Shown: positions 63,297-64,000 of the stretch, piece by piece
Layout: every line of letters begins with the position of its first letter
Numbering within the stretch: position 1 is the first letter of the stretch
Source: Methanomassiliicoccales archaeon
GTDB lineage: Archaea > Thermoplasmatota > Thermoplasmata > Methanomassiliicoccales > UBA472
Length of the DNA: 64,000 nt
Direction: 5' to 3'
NCBI GenBank assembly: GCA_038740345.1
Contig: JAVYMA010000007.1
Location: forward strand, 1 to 64,000
Program-made: the position numbers and the translations under genes
The notes under the pieces: model-generated
Told to the model about the DNA's origin: nothing
What the model saw: the letters and a program-made list of their open reading frames with translations, nothing else
The model's database searches: none

Positions 63297-64000
63297 TTCT
63301 AGTAACCAAATGGTTCGGAGTTTTTCTTTGTGATAAGGGCAAGGTCAAAAGGCATGTTTTGTTCGAAAAGGACGCCAAGGCGATCGCTAGCAGACTCGCA
63401 ACGGTGCAGCGCGGGGGGATTTTAGAAGAAGAAGAGCGTTTAGCCGAAGGTGTTAAGCGCCTTCATGTCGCGGATGCCAGGCTCTCAAAGCTAGGCAGGC
63501 CAGAAGTCTACGATGCTTCCCATATAAAGGCCGAGGATTATGGATACGACATGAATTTGATGCAGGCGGTAATGGTAGAATTGGGAAAGATGAGGACACG
63601 CGAGCCTCTCCCTTCCGACAAATCTTTGATGCAGGCCATAAGAGCTATCGACGATCTCACCGAAGCAATTAATGTCATGTCCGAGCGCCTGCATGAGTGG
63701 TATGGACTTCATTTTCCCGAGCTTGCGGATTATGCCAAGGATGAGAGATATGCAGAGCTTATCGGTAAATACGGTGCACGCGAGCGCATACTCGACTCGC
63801 TTGAATTTAAACTGGAATCAGTGGGAGCGGAGATGCTACAAGAGGATATCTCCGCCATTCAAGAGTTGGCACTGATCATTAGCGAATTGTACCAAGCTAA
63901 GGCGAGATTGGATGAATATGTCCGGAAGGGCATGGAGCGCCACGCACCTAATCTTAGCAAGCTCATGTCCCCCAATCTAGGTGCTAGACTAATATCGCTG
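63293..64000 (+). CDS. nop5: Nop5/Nop56 C/D RNP scaffold protein, 3'-truncated
   Basis: The core scaffold of archaeal box C/D ribonucleoproteins, which bridges L7Ae-bound guide RNA and fibrillarin. The frame opens at ATG 63293, overlapping the aldolase stop, and continues open to the last base (236 codons). Diagnostic are the N-terminal VTKWFGVFLCDKGKV, coiled-coil start SDKSLMQAIRAIDDL, the MSERLHEWYGLHFPEL motif, and the segment SPNLGARLISL at the window edge. About 150-200 residues, including the rest of the Nop domain, are missing beyond the window. Confidence 0.95.
   Translation, partial: MILVTKWFGVFLCDKGKVKRHVLFEKDAKAIASRLATVQRGGILEEEERLAEGVKRLHVADARLSKLGRPEVYDASHIKAEDYGYDMNLMQAVMVELGKMRTREPLPSDKSLMQAIRAIDDLTEAINVMSERLHEWYGLHFPELADYAKDERYAELIGKYGARERILDSLEFKLESVGAEMLQEDISAIQELALIISELYQAKARLDEYVRKGMERHAPNLSKLMSPNLGARLISL

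Noticed and set aside
1-64000. CRISPR arrays, insertion sequences, integrases or phage genes
   Set aside because: No repeat-spacer pattern, transposase or structural phage gene was seen on reading either strand.

Overview
The window looks like chromosomal DNA of an archaeon, most likely a Thermoplasmata lineage near the Methanomassiliicoccales. Archaeal markers are aIF1A, a RIO1 kinase, a KH-domain (Pno1-like) protein, Pus10, L21e, L15e, S15, RpoF (Rpb4), DUF655, family B DNA polymerase, archaeal RecJ/GAN, Kae1, fibrillarin and Nop5. Upstream sequences show archaeal TATA boxes and anti-Shine-Dalgarno-like GGAGG/GGTGA motifs, and GTG and TTG starts are frequent. A DUF2117 protein and an ArsR-V4R (MsvR-like) regulator hint at a methanogen or a descendant of one. 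No methanogenesis gene lies in the window, so this placement is an inference.

Layout. 1-9.4 kb: a truncated Na+/solute symporter, a DUF2117 protein, a small membrane protein, a proA-proB operon, and a hybrid-cluster-protein gene divergent from an Lrp-like regulator with a five-cysteine tail; then a formyltransferase-like protein and an HNH-like protein with an altered active site. 9.4-12.6 kb: a Wzm/Wzt-type ABC exporter pair and a methyltransferase. 12.9-18.1 kb: tRNA-Glu, then a dense translation/ribosome-biogenesis cluster (aIF1A, rio1, KH, pus10, L21e, rpoF, DUF655, ksgA). 18.4-28.2 kb: a NifX-like protein, a YchF-type GTPase, PolB, a P2-type ATPase, L15e with a structured leader, and a ThiI-like THUMP protein with a degenerate PP-loop. 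28.2-31.9 kb: TauE/DUF1634/DUF6141 membrane cluster, MFS permease, flavodoxin.

32.2-41.5 kb is the most distinctive block: a membrane hybrid histidine kinase, polyphosphate kinase, a 776-residue CHAD-metallophosphoesterase-HD fusion, and a Ppx/GppA phosphatase. The last three overlap, so they probably act together in polyphosphate turnover under control of the kinase. A stand-alone LigD-type 3'-phosphoesterase follows. 42.5-47.3 kb: glmM-glmU for UDP-GlcNAc, and a tightly overlapping IMPase-nadK-JAMM operon. 47.5-51.1 kb: a protein with rifampin-phosphotransferase architecture translationally coupled to a DUF7064/CrtC-like lipocalin-fold protein; this pair is a good candidate for an undescribed pathway.

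51.4-64 kb: fibrillarin and Nudix, a CPA2 antiporter, S15-recJ convergent with kae1-glutaredoxin, tRNA-Val, a small Cys protein, a HEAT-repeat protein, an orphan HyuA, an acidic small protein, an MsvR-like regulator divergent from mtnA, a class II aldolase, and nop5, which runs off the window. The mtnA-aldolase pair fits 5'-deoxyadenosine/methylthioadenosine salvage. No CRISPR array, insertion sequence, rRNA gene or integrated element was recognised.
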